Below, in pieces: positions 1-7,885 of a stretch of 14,556 nt of DNA. Positions within the stretch are counted from its first letter, which is position 1. Each line of letters begins with the position of its first letter. A model generated the notes under the pieces. That model was not told the DNA's origin. It saw only the letters and a list, made by a program, of their open reading frames with translations, and searched no databases. The stretch is taken from assembly GCA_003453085.1 (NCBI GenBank), contig DMMK01000526.1, positions 1-14,556 on the forward strand, written 5' to 3'. The DNA is from Verrucomicrobiales bacterium (GTDB lineage: Bacteria; Verrucomicrobiota; Verrucomicrobiia; Verrucomicrobiales; Verrucomicrobiaceae). The position numbers and the translations under genes are program-made.

Positions 1-1006
1 CCCCCGTGTAGCTGGCGAGCTGGTCGAGCACGGGCAGGGCGGTCAGCACCCCGTCGCGCAGGTGCAGGCGGCCCTTGACCAATGGCGCAGCGGTGCGGCT
101 GCCTGTGGCGGTGAGATCCCCCTCCAGACGGCCACTGAGGCGGACGCGCCAGTCATCATTCAGGCATTCGTTCAATGGGATGCCCTGGAGATGGGTGGCC
201 AGTTCCCAGGTGCCCTGCCGGGGCTGCAGATGGCCACGGGCGGTGATTTCGCCCGCATCCAGCCACTTCAGGGTGGCCTCTTTCAGGTGCAGGTCTTCGC
301 GGCTGAGGCGGACGGAGGCACGCGTCAGGTTCAGCGTCATCGGCACCAGTTGGGCGGGCAGCATGATGGGGGTTTCGACGAAGCCTCCCTCGACCACCGC
401 CTGGAGGGATGTTTCTCCCTGTTGCCAAGTGGCGATGCGAACTCGGCTGTCCTTCAGATTCCACGGCCCGGGGTGCAGGCAGGAAAAACGCGCGACTTGC
501 AGGCCGTCCACTTCCGTTTTGTCCGGCAGGTAGCGGCGTAGCCAGGAAGGAATGGCTGGGCCTGTGGAGATGGGCGTTGGCGGCGTAGCTTCTTCAGCGG
601 CGACCAGAGGCGCGATGGGCTGGGCCGTGCGTTCCAGGGTGATGCTGTCCACTCCTGCGCCGACGGTGCGCCATCGGCCCTGGCGGAATGCATTCCAGTC
701 CAGCGTGAGATGCAGGCCGTCCAGCCGGGCCTGCCAGCCATTGGCGGTGCTGGCGGCTGCTTCGGCACTGGTCACTTCATCGCCGGTCCAGCGCAGCGGG
801 GCGAGGGTGGCCTGCCCCTGCATCTGGGTGCCGAAAAGCTGCTCCATCTGGCCGCGAAAAGCCTCCTCCTGTAGGTAGCCGCGTACCCAGTTCATCACCA
901 ACATGGGCATCAGCAGCACCAGGACGATGCCGGCGATGGCCACGGCGGCCAGGGCCAGCAGCCAGCGCGGACTTTTGCCGGAACGACGACGGGAACGGGT
1001 GCTCAT
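1..1006 (-). CDS. AsmA-like inner-membrane-anchored protein (N-terminal 335 residues, cut by window edge)
   Basis: An ATG at 1006-1004 opens a minus-strand frame that stays open for 335 codons to the left edge. No stop is seen, so the C-terminus is missing. The protein starts with a basic stretch (MSTRSRRRSGKSPRW), then one long hydrophobic helix at about residues 16-40. The rest is a periplasmic region rich in alternating polar/hydrophobic beta-strand sequence. Phrases such as VKGRLHLRDGVL near residues 315-327 resemble the repeated strands of AsmA/DUF748-type proteins, which sit in the inner membrane and extend a beta-groove across the periplasm. In other bacteria such proteins are tied to lipid transport and outer-membrane homeostasis. 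The AsmA assignment rests on architecture and style, not on a diagnostic motif, so it is tentative. It is divergent from the ABC transporter at 1112. No clear ribosome-binding site precedes the start. Confidence 0.72.
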   Translation of the reverse strand, partial: MSTRSRRRSGKSPRWLLALAAVAIAGIVLVLLMPMLVMNWVRGYLQEEAFRGQMEQLFGTQMQGQATLAPLRWTGDEVTSAEAAASTANGWQARLDGLHLTLDWNAFRQGRWRTVGAGVDSITLERTAQPIAPLVAAEEATPPTPISTGPAIPSWLRRYLPDKTEVDGLQVARFSCLHPGPWNLKDSRVRIATWQQGETSLQAVVEGGFVETPIMLPAQLVPMTLNLTRASVRLSREDLHLKEATLKWLDAGEITARGHLQPRQGTWELATHLQGIPLNECLNDDWRVRLSGRLEGDLTATGSRTAAPLVKGRLHLRDGVLTALPVLDQLASYTG

Positions 1007-1097
1007 AGGTCCAGCATAACTGGCAAGGCGAACAAAGAACGCAAAAAAATGCGTAGGGGGCTGCGCTTTATCTTGCCATGCCGATCCGCTTTGACGG

Positions 1098-1103
1098 TAT
1101 AAC
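1098..1103 (+). promoter_or_regulatory. Possible -10 element for the ABC transporter gene, close to leaderless
   Basis: TATAAC lies at 1098-1103, with TTGCCA at 1073-1078 as a possible -35 (19-base spacer, slightly long). Transcription would begin around 1109-1112, almost on the ATG at 1112, and no Shine-Dalgarno sequence is present. If real, this gives a leaderless mRNA. It is a pattern match only. Confidence 0.3.
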
Positions 1104-1111
1104 AACCGTTT

Positions 1112-2857
1112 ATGCTCGAAGCTTTCAATGTCGGTCTTGAAGTGGACGCGCCTCCCGGCTCGGAGCAGGAGAGTGTGCACCTGCTGCGGGAAGTGAGCCT
1201 GCGAGTACCTCAGGGTCATCTGATGGCCATCGTGGGCCCTTCGGGCTGCGGCAAGACCACGCTGCTGAAAGTCATCGCGGGCATCCAGGAACAGACGGAA
1301 GGGGACCTCAAGTGGGAGGATCGCGACCTGAAGGAAGAGGAGGATCTGCACCCCGGCGAGCTGGGCTATGTGCCCCAGTTCAGCGTGGCGCATGATTTGC
1401 TGACCGTGGAGGAATGCATCGCCAGCAGCATGGCCCTGCGCACGCAACTGCCCGGCACCGACGACTTCGAACCGAAGCTGGACCACATCCTCAACGTCAC
1501 CGGTCTGGCTGATCTGGCCGAGCGCCGAGTGAAGGTGCTGTCGGGCGGGCAAAAACGCCGTCTCGGGCTGGCGCTGGAGCTGGTGACCAATCCCTGCCTG
1601 CTGCTGTGTGATGAAGTGACCAGCGGCCTGGATCCGAAGTCCGAAACGGAGATCACCGAACTGCTGCGGGTGCTGGCTCGGGAAAACAAGCGCCGGGTTG
1701 TCATCAATGTCACCCACAGCCTCGCCAGTCTGGAGGCCTTCGACAGCGTGCTCGTCATGTATCAGGGGCGGTTGGTGTACCATGGGGCTCCCAAGCTGCT
1801 GACGCACTACTTCACTGTCGAGCATGCTGAGGAAGTCTATCTGCGCCTCACGCAGCGGGATGCTCAGGAATGGCACGAGTCCTGGACCAAAAAGCGCAGC
1901 TATTACGAGGCGATGTTGTTTGAGTCAAAACCGGCGGCTGAAGAGGCTGCGCAGGCAGAGACCGATCCCGATGCTCCGCACCCTCTGGCACCGGAAGAAC
2001 TGCCGAGTATGATGAGCCAAGTCTTCACGCTGCTGCACCGGCGCTGGACCATCTTTCGCCGGGACCGAGGCCAAGTGGGCCTGCATCTGGCCATGCTCAT
2101 CGGCTTTCCGCTGCTGGTGGTCATCTTTGCGCTGGATGGCATCAAGCCGCTGAAGCAGCTCAACCAGCGCCAGGAGACAGACATCGTCTATGAGATGCAG
2201 CGGCAGGCGCAGCATCAGTTCGATCAATTGCAGGCCGGCGGCATCGTTAGCGGGCTCATCATGCTGCAGGTCGTGCTGGTCACGCTCATGGCCAGCAATA
2301 ATGCCGCGCGCGAAATCGCAGGCGAACGGCTCATTTTGGAACGCGAGAAGTTAGGCGGCCTCAGTACCCTGGCCTATCTCATCAGCAAGGTGCTTTTCCT
2401 CGGCGTCTTTGTCCTCGCACAGAGTGTTTGGATGGGGGTGTTTGTGGACATGGTGGTAGGCGGGCTGCCCGGAGATCTGATGGTGAAGCTCATGCTCCTG
2501 GTGCTGGCATCTGCGGCGATGACGAGCATCTGCCTGGGCATCAGTGCCCTGAGCCGGACTCCAGAAAAGGCCACCATCCTCAGCATCTACCTCGTCGGTT
2601 TCCAACTGCCGCTTTCCGGGGCGGTGTTGACTCTGCCCGACTGGCTGGAGGGGGCAGTGAACCCTTTCATCGCCGCTTTCTGGGCGTGGTCCGGCAGCCT
2701 GCGCAGCATGAGCGACACCGCCTTTTACGACGCGGTGAAAAAGGTCACCGATACCTCCCTCGTCTCGCCTGAACTCGCCGCCTTTGTGCTCCTGGCTCAC
2801 GTCGTCATCGGCCTCAGCATGACCTACGTGGGCAGCAAGGGCAGCCAGTGGGAGTGA
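1112..2857 (+). CDS. ABCG-type ABC transporter, ATPase fused to membrane domain
   Basis: A 581-residue single polypeptide with the nucleotide-binding domain first and the permease second, the order of the ABCG/White half-transporters, which work as dimers. Visible motifs: Walker A GPSGCGKTT (42-50), Q-loop Q89, ABC signature LSGGQKRR (143-150), Walker B LLLCDE ending at E168, D-loop SGLD (171-174) and H-loop H202. A hydrophilic linker runs from about 205 to 320. It is followed by six likely transmembrane helices near 324-341, 377-395, 419-447, 457-478, 487-508 and 553-573. Residues 405-412 (ER....RE) match the conserved ABCG loop motif after TM2. The family is mostly exporters of lipids or hydrophobic molecules, but the substrate cannot be read here. 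The gene is divergent from an AsmA-like protein, so envelope-lipid movement is a plausible guess. All catalytic residues are present and it appears intact. Confidence 0.93.
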   Translation: MLEAFNVGLEVDAPPGSEQESVHLLREVSLRVPQGHLMAIVGPSGCGKTTLLKVIAGIQEQTEGDLKWEDRDLKEEEDLHPGELGYVPQFSVAHDLLTVEECIASSMALRTQLPGTDDFEPKLDHILNVTGLADLAERRVKVLSGGQKRRLGLALELVTNPCLLLCDEVTSGLDPKSETEITELLRVLARENKRRVVINVTHSLASLEAFDSVLVMYQGRLVYHGAPKLLTHYFTVEHAEEVYLRLTQRDAQEWHESWTKKRSYYEAMLFESKPAAEEAAQAETDPDAPHPLAPEELPSMMSQVFTLLHRRWTIFRRDRGQVGLHLAMLIGFPLLVVIFALDGIKPLKQLNQRQETDIVYEMQRQAQHQFDQLQAGGIVSGLIMLQVVLVTLMASNNAAREIAGERLILEREKLGGLSTLAYLISKVLFLGVFVLAQSVWMGVFVDMVVGGLPGDLMVKLMLLVLASAAMTSICLGISALSRTPEKATILSIYLVGFQLPLSGAVLTLPDWLEGAVNPFIAAFWAWSGSLRSMSDTAFYDAVKKVTDTSLVSPELAAFVLLAHVVIGLSMTYVGSKGSQWE

Positions 2858-2918
2858 GATACTGTCAGACAATAAGTAGCGAGTCCATTCCAGAGAAAAG
2901 GGACCACTATTCGTCATT

Positions 2919-2930
2919 GGCAGCCTTGCC
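2919..2930 (+). terminator. Weak hairpin downstream of the ABC transporter
   Basis: GGCA (2919-2922), a four-base loop and TGCC (2927-2930) form a short stem about 60 bases after the transporter's stop, followed by TGTTT. The stem is only 4 bp and the T-tract is broken. A terminator role is possible but weakly supported. Confidence 0.2.
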
Positions 2931-2949
2931 TGTTTGAGAAACCAAATCC

Positions 2950-3294
2950 TCAGCACACCCAATACAAAAGGCCGATCCAGAACACGGCTGAAACGATCAC
3001 CATCACAAGGGTGTTCAGCAGTCCCTTGAGAACAGTCACGCAAGCCGCGAAGCCCGGGTAATGGTAGAACATAAACGCCAGCATGATAAAACGCCAGAAT
3101 CCGTGATTGAAGGTTTCGTCGTGCAGGCGGATCCAATCTTGATCTTCAGTTTCAGAAAGATCTCCATACTCCCTGCCCGGACCAAACCGAGCGCCAAAGA
3201 TACGCCGTCGTTGCATTCCCATGGCATAGACCCCAGCGGTTAAGAGCAGAGAGCCCACCAAATAAATGGCAGATGCAGTGTAAAATCTTTCCAT
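2950..3294 (-). CDS. Small hypothetical membrane protein with about three transmembrane helices
   Basis: A frame of 114 codons from an ATG at 3294. A TTG at 3309 would add five residues (MNAVK) and cannot be excluded, since neither start has a ribosome-binding site. Hydrophobic segments lie near residues 7-26, 66-85 and 90-112. The first is followed by a basic MQRRR patch. The hydrophilic loop between helices one and two carries acidic residues (LSETEDQDW). The protein ends in an aromatic helix and a terminal cysteine. No family is recognised. It lies about 100 bases downstream of the large secreted protein on the same strand, so co-transcription is possible. The surrounding DNA has noticeably lower GC than its neighbours, which hints at a different origin. 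The alternating polar/hydrophobic layout and plausible topology support a real gene, but conservation is unknown. Confidence 0.65.
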   Translation of the reverse strand: MERFYTASAIYLVGSLLLTAGVYAMGMQRRRIFGARFGPGREYGDLSETEDQDWIRLHDETFNHGFWRFIMLAFMFYHYPGFAACVTVLKGLLNTLVMVIVSAVFWIGLLYWVC

Positions 3295-3400
3295 CTTAAC
3301 AGCGTTCAATCGGCAGGATCATCAGCAATGCAAGTCCAATCGGTTGCCAGAAAACCATCAGGTTAAGCCTAACAATGTGTATGATAAAAAATAAACATCA

Positions 3401-6400
3401 TCACTCCACCTTCAGCACGCCGTTCATGACCATCCAGTGGCCGGGGAAGGTGCAGAGGTAGGGGTAGTCGCCTTTTTCTTTCGGGGCTTCGAAATGGATG
3501 GTGAACTGCTCTTTCGGATTCGTCATGTCGGTATAGACGAGGACGTCCTGGGAATCGGGCACGTAGTGTTTGGCAAGGCCTTTGGGGTCGGTGATCATGA
3601 GGTTCACCTGATCGCCCAGCTTTTGCAAGGAGCCGGGTTTGGCGAGCAACCAGTTGTGCGGCACCACATCGGGATTGTTGAAGGTGAGGGTGAGCTTTTC
3701 ACCGGCTTTGGCCGTGAGCTGCTTTTGCACGTATTGCAGGCCGAGGGCGGCATCCACGATGATTTTGCGGCCCGGTTCGCCTTTGGCCCAGGGGTTGAGT
3801 TGGGTGGTGGTCTTGGCAGTGCCTTTCACTGGAGCCGTCCAGGTCTTGGCGATCTTTTGATAACCTGGAAAATCAGTGAAGGCGGGGACCAGTGCATGGG
3901 CAGTGAGGAAGACATCGTGAGCACGGTCACCACTGACGCCGACCCGCAGATGCACCATGCTGGCGGGGACGAGTTGGGGGATCTCAAGGAACAAGGTCTT
4001 GCCGCCTTCCAGCACCTGGGCACTGCGTACTTCCAGGGGATCATGACCCACCGTATCGGCATAACGAACCGACATCTCGGGCGAGCCATAAGCGGCGCTG
4101 TAATTGTAGTTCCAGCATTGGGCAAAGTGGTTGCTGGCCTTGGCAGCGATGGCGGCATCCAAGGCATGGTCAAAACGAATCAGCACCCCATTGTCGCGGG
4201 CTTCAAAGCCAATCGGTACGGGGACCTTGCCGCCGGTATAACGTACTCTTTGGAAACAGCCATCTTTCGGTGTGTAGCTGCCCCAGCCCTGCATGCCTGT
4301 GACGTAAAGCTGGCCATCTAGGGAACGGAAACGCCCGGTCTGGGAGCCGGAATCAAAACTGCCAGCGATGCGCACGGCGGCCCCCTGCCAGCGGCCCTGC
4401 ACCTGCTGGCGCATGACCAGCCAGCCGGTGCCCGTGCCGGGAGAAAAGTGGGTAAAGTTGCCTTCTCCATTGAGTGCAGACCAGGGCTGGCCGGTGATGA
4501 AACACTGGCCGCCGGAGGAGTTGTCCTCCCCACGCGGCAGATACATCAAAGGCGGCTCTGGAGGCTGGCCATTTTTAGGACCTCCAGCGCCGAAATGGGC
4601 GCCTTCATTTTTGCCCAGCTCTACCTGGCAGATGGAAGAAGCGGGAGTCCAGTCCCCCTCCTGCACACTGGTGGTGATGAAACGGCCATCGGGCGACAAG
4701 CCGATGCCATTAGGATTACGGAAGCCGGTGGCCAGCACGTTCACCTGCGGATCGGCAATGCGGATGATGCCCTGATTGCCTGAGGCGGTGATGAAAAGAC
4801 CTTCGGCATCGGTTTCCAGCCCGGTGATGTAATCATGACCGCCAGGAGAAGTCTCCGGGGCATTCGTCATGCACTCATAAAAATCGGCCTCGTCGTCGCC
4901 ATTGAGGTCATGCAGGCGGGTGATCTGGTCACGGCCTAACACATAAAGTTTGTCATTGATGATCTTCACGCCCAGGGGCTGGTGCAGGCCGGTGGCGTAG
5001 CGTTTCCAGCGTAGCGTTTCCAGCTTCTCATCAATACCGCGCACCAGCCAGACTTCACCGGTCATGGTGCTAATCGCCGCTGTGCCATCTTTGAAAAAGT
5101 CATGGCCACTGATGAAAAACAGCGTGCCGTAGGGGTTTTCAAAAGGAATTGTGAGAGTGTCCGTGGCAAAGGGCTGCCCCTGGCCGATGACGCCTTTGGT
5201 TTCGATCCACTGCGGCCACTGGGCCGGACCACCTTTGAGATAATCCTGAACCAGCTTGTTGTTAGGCTGGCCCACGCCTTCCTGGCCCAGGGTGAAATAA
5301 GACTTTTTCTTGTCGCCTGTTTGTTCCGCCACAAAAACCACCTGCGGACCATGGCGATAAAATCCGCGATACTTTTGGTTGGCGGGTTTGGGGCGCTCGG
5401 CATTTTTGGTAATAGCTTTCCCATCCATCACACCGCCGCCCATGAAGCCGTGGCGGGCATCACTGAGCTTGATGAAACCCCCGCTCCAGACCACGGGGAA
5501 TGAGAGCGTTTCTGGATCAAAGACCGCCGATTTGTCTCCCAGCCGCACGCACACGCCCTTGTTCAAGGTGACACCTGCGCCCTTGAAAACGGTGCTGAAG
5601 ACGGAGCCCAGATCGGAGGTGGCAAAGCGGCCGTCCTTCCAGGTGACGGCATCGTTCTGATTGCCCCAGTGGCCCTGCTGGCCGCCATCCAGGCCAGGGA
5701 AGCCGGGCAGGAGATCCGGCAGGGTTTTGCCCATGAACTGTACGGCCTGCTTGGCGTAGTAATCGAAAACACGCTCACGGTTCACCTCGGCCTGCCAGTG
5801 AGCATATTCCTCTTCACGCAAGGGTTTGCGGTCGGGTTTGAACTCGGCAGGAGCCGGAGCTGCGGCCGTGCCTACCAGCAGGCTATCCAGATCATCGAAG
5901 TTCCAGAGGCCGAGGGTGTTATCCATGCGCTGGCGCGGGTGGTTACCCTTGCGCGGTTTCATGGGTCCCCGGGAAAGGCGGGCATCATCCAGCACACCAG
6001 CACAACCGACACCACCTTCAACAAGGTCACCGAAGGACAAGTCCCCCGGCTTAGAACTCCCCTGGAGCGGTGGCACGTCCTCCTCCAGCACCAGTTTGCC
6101 GTCCACATACAGCATCACTTTGTCCATCCCGATGCTGGCGACGAGGTCATGCCATTGGCCATCGCAGATGTTCACCTTTGTCTGATACTCGCCGCCACGA
6201 CCGGGAAGATACAGGCTGAAAAACCCGCTGTCTTTGTAGCTGTAAATTTCCCAATGGGTGGCGGAGCTTTTCGGGTCAGAGGCAACAAGGATGTTGAAGT
6301 TCTTGGCGCTGTTCAACTTGGCCCGGCACTCAATGCTGAGGGGTAGGGTGCGGTAGGCTTCTTGCCCCTCGATGCGCAGGCTGCCTTTCAGTGCCTGGCC

Positions 6401-7375
6401 AAAGTCAGGACTCAGCGAGGGCACACTCTGGCCCATCATCACGAGCTTGGTCTGGATCTCCGGGACCTTCGCGGCGGTCATTTTCCAGGTGCGATACTTG
6501 GGCTGTTCAACCGCCGCTTTGCTTTCGATCTGAGGCAGCAGCCAGGCTAGCCCATCCAGGTTATCCAGCAGGCGACCTTCCGCATCTTCGTTGGTGTGAT
6601 TGAGGATGCCAATCACACCTTTGTAGCCACTGCCGGCGATGATCTTCAGCACGCGCATGTCTTCGGTGCCAATGCCCAGAGGCAGGATCTTGCGGCCTTT
6701 TGTATCGCCCGCCACATCCATGCCATTGAGGTTCAGGCAAAGTAGATGGGGCATCATCTGGGGCAGCACTTTTTCAAGTCGATCCAAGTGGCCATGACCG
6801 TGATGCAGGTTGTAAACCAGACCCGCATTTCTGAGACCCTGGGCCTTAAGCGCCTCGACAATGGCTATGGCATTCTCCGGCTCGCCGTACCAGTTGCCGT
6901 GATTGTACAGCGCGACCTTGCAGCCTAGGGGCGCCGCGGCTTCGCAGATGGGTTTCAGCCGCGCCACTTCTTTGGCAATGCGGGCCTGCTGATCAGCCGC
7001 GTCCTTCACCTCGATGGGGCCGCCATTGCCATTCACCCAGAGCTGGGGTTTCACGCCGTGGCGTTTGAAAAGCTCCAGCGTCTTTTTCGCTTCTTCATTG
7101 TAGGAGGTAGGGAACCACCAGCCGAAGAGCTCGACGTTATGTTTTTTGAGGGCCGTGAGTTCCTCATCCCACTGCGGGATGTGCTCGGCACGATAGTCAT
7201 AGACGAATTTTTTGACGCCAATCTTCTCCAACATGGCGGCGCGTGCTTCCGGCCCCCGTTTCCCGGCATCAAAGGGGACGATGCACCAAGCGGCGAGGTT
7301 GCTGCGGTCAAACAAAGGCGCGGCATGGCCCAAATTGGCGAGGCAGGCGAGGAGCAGAAAAATACGGAAGAACAT
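3401..7375 (-). CDS. Secreted multidomain protein: TIM barrel - LamG - DUF6797/beta-propeller - Ig-like - azurin-like copper domain
   Basis: About 1324 residues from an ATG at 7375; a GTG directly before it at 7378 is an equivalent start. A signal peptide (MFFRIFLLLACLANLGHA) leads to the periplasm or outside. Domains, rough residues: 24-285 xylose-isomerase-like TIM barrel, with likely metal-site segments YNHGNWYGEPEN (157-168) and LVYNLHHGHGH (186-196). 328-470 LamG-like jellyroll (QWHDLVAS, VMLYVDGKLV). 515-650 DUF6797-like region (VNRERVFDYYAKQAV). 740-1050 beta-propeller of the quinoprotein sugar-dehydrogenase style, with HDLNGDDEADF and ATGFRNPNGIGLSPDG. 1055-1165 Ig-like. 1195-1324 azurin-like, with copper ligands H1240 (in HNW), C1308, H1313 and M1317 at azurin spacing. 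No heme motif is present. DUF6797 proteins are common in Verrucomicrobiota and Planctomycetota, but their reaction is not established. I infer an oxidoreductase or binding protein that passes electrons through its own cupredoxin. All four copper ligands are intact. Confidence 0.88.
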   Translation of the reverse strand: MFFRIFLLLACLANLGHAAPLFDRSNLAAWCIVPFDAGKRGPEARAAMLEKIGVKKFVYDYRAEHIPQWDEELTALKKHNVELFGWWFPTSYNEEAKKTLELFKRHGVKPQLWVNGNGGPIEVKDAADQQARIAKEVARLKPICEAAAPLGCKVALYNHGNWYGEPENAIAIVEALKAQGLRNAGLVYNLHHGHGHLDRLEKVLPQMMPHLLCLNLNGMDVAGDTKGRKILPLGIGTEDMRVLKIIAGSGYKGVIGILNHTNEDAEGRLLDNLDGLAWLLPQIESKAAVEQPKYRTWKMTAAKVPEIQTKLVMMGQSVPSLSPDFGQALKGSLRIEGQEAYRTLPLSIECRAKLNSAKNFNILVASDPKSSATHWEIYSYKDSGFFSLYLPGRGGEYQTKVNICDGQWHDLVASIGMDKVMLYVDGKLVLEEDVPPLQGSSKPGDLSFGDLVEGGVGCAGVLDDARLSRGPMKPRKGNHPRQRMDNTLGLWNFDDLDSLLVGTAAAPAPAEFKPDRKPLREEEYAHWQAEVNRERVFDYYAKQAVQFMGKTLPDLLPGFPGLDGGQQGHWGNQNDAVTWKDGRFATSDLGSVFSTVFKGAGVTLNKGVCVRLGDKSAVFDPETLSFPVVWSGGFIKLSDARHGFMGGGVMDGKAITKNAERPKPANQKYRGFYRHGPQVVFVAEQTGDKKKSYFTLGQEGVGQPNNKLVQDYLKGGPAQWPQWIETKGVIGQGQPFATDTLTIPFENPYGTLFFISGHDFFKDGTAAISTMTGEVWLVRGIDEKLETLRWKRYATGLHQPLGVKIINDKLYVLGRDQITRLHDLNGDDEADFYECMTNAPETSPGGHDYITGLETDAEGLFITASGNQGIIRIADPQVNVLATGFRNPNGIGLSPDGRFITTSVQEGDWTPASSICQVELGKNEGAHFGAGGPKNGQPPEPPLMYLPRGEDNSSGGQCFITGQPWSALNGEGNFTHFSPGTGTGWLVMRQQVQGRWQGAAVRIAGSFDSGSQTGRFRSLDGQLYVTGMQGWGSYTPKDGCFQRVRYTGGKVPVPIGFEARDNGVLIRFDHALDAAIAAKASNHFAQCWNYNYSAAYGSPEMSVRYADTVGHDPLEVRSAQVLEGGKTLFLEIPQLVPASMVHLRVGVSGDRAHDVFLTAHALVPAFTDFPGYQKIAKTWTAPVKGTAKTTTQLNPWAKGEPGRKIIVDAALGLQYVQKQLTAKAGEKLTLTFNNPDVVPHNWLLAKPGSLQKLGDQVNLMITDPKGLAKHYVPDSQDVLVYTDMTNPKEQFTIHFEAPKEKGDYPYLCTFPGHWMVMNGVLKVE
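4997..5024. repeat. Perfect 14-bp tandem duplication inside the large secreted protein gene
   Basis: GTAGCGTTTCCAGC occurs twice head to tail (4997-5010 and 5011-5024). The unit is not a multiple of three, so the two copies are read in different frames, giving LETL then WKRY near residues 785-793. Loss or gain of one copy by slippage would shift the frame and remove the C-terminal copper domain. Confidence 0.9.
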
Positions 7376-7557
7376 CACAGGAGGGATTTAGCGTATCTCA
7401 GAGACCTTGTCTTTCAGCAAGGAGGAACAAGGGAGGACGAAGGCAGGGAAAAGAAAAAGACACTTTTCTCAAGGGTTTCACGGCGCAGCGGTGTTGGCCC
7501 TGATGACGGGCATCTCCCGGCTGTCTGTCACCAACCCTACCAACTTAAAAAACCATT

Positions 7558-7779
7558 GTGAAATCCTACCTTTTGACGACCCTCGCCGTCACCGCACTGT
7601 CCATGCTTTCGGGAACCGCCCTCGCCGGAGAGAGCCGCCCGGTGGCAGTTAAATCACCACCACCGGCCCCAGCACCCACGCGGGTGAACATGGGCCAGGC
7701 GCATAACCCGAACCAGACGACGATCCTGCTGGATCATCTGGGCCAGGTCATCGCCGTGCTGCCTGCGACTTCACGCTGA
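7558..7779 (+). CDS. Small exported proline-rich protein of unknown function
   Basis: A 73-codon gene starting at GTG 7558. The start is chosen because it gives a complete signal peptide, MKSYLLTTLAVTALSMLSGTALA, with an ALA|GE cleavage site. The in-frame ATG at codon 16 would destroy that peptide. The mature part is about 50 residues: a short basic segment, a proline/alanine linker (KSPPPAPAPTR), then a polar C-terminal part with QAHNPNQTT and LDHLGQVIAVLP. No cysteines or metal motif occur and no family is recognised. No ribosome-binding site is visible, and none is usual in this window. A good hairpin terminator lies 75 bases after the stop, which supports a transcribed gene. The next gene on the strand is a membrane sigma-factor regulator, so this peptide could be an envelope component related to that sensor, but this is a guess. 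Confidence 0.62.
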   Translation: MKSYLLTTLAVTALSMLSGTALAGESRPVAVKSPPPAPAPTRVNMGQAHNPNQTTILLDHLGQVIAVLPATSR

Positions 7780-7853
7780 TCCGGCATGAGTTCTGCTGGC
7801 ATGAAGGTGCGGCCTGTGAGGGCCTTCCTTTGAATCACCATGCGCCCTTTCCC

Positions 7854-7876
7854 CGCCCTGGGGTGAGGGCGTTTTT
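7854..7876 (+). terminator. Rho-independent terminator, or attenuator of the sensor/sigma operon
   Basis: A perfect 6-bp GC-rich stem (CGCCCT at 7854-7859 with AGGGCG at 7866-7871), a six-base loop and TTTTT at 7872-7876. It ends only 9 bases before the ATG at 7886. No room is left for a promoter between it and that gene, so the sensor/sigma operon may be transcribed through it. A weaker GGCC/GGCC hairpin lies just upstream at 7811-7824. Confidence 0.62.
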
Positions 7877-7885
7877 CATTCAGCC

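Noticed and set aside
2351..3136. Minus-strand open frame (261 codons) over the end of the ABC transporter
   Set aside because: Its H/Q/D-rich translation mirrors the transporter's membrane helices, and it also overlaps the small membrane protein in another frame.
3362..3373. Near-palindrome GTTAAGCCTAAC upstream of the small membrane protein as an operator
   Set aside because: It is a single copy with one internal mismatch pair, and no regulator is linked to it.
3437..4321. Long plus-strand open frame (294 codons) antisense to the large secreted protein
   Set aside because: Its translation is low-complexity G/V/H/A-rich sequence with no domain, and it lies wholly opposite recognisable propeller and azurin domains. 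It is a high-GC mirror frame, as are 5669-6346 and 7058-7561.
7419..7460. Purine-rich tract on the plus strand as a regulatory or triplex element
   Set aside because: It is interrupted by several C bases and has no mirror symmetry; composition alone is not enough.
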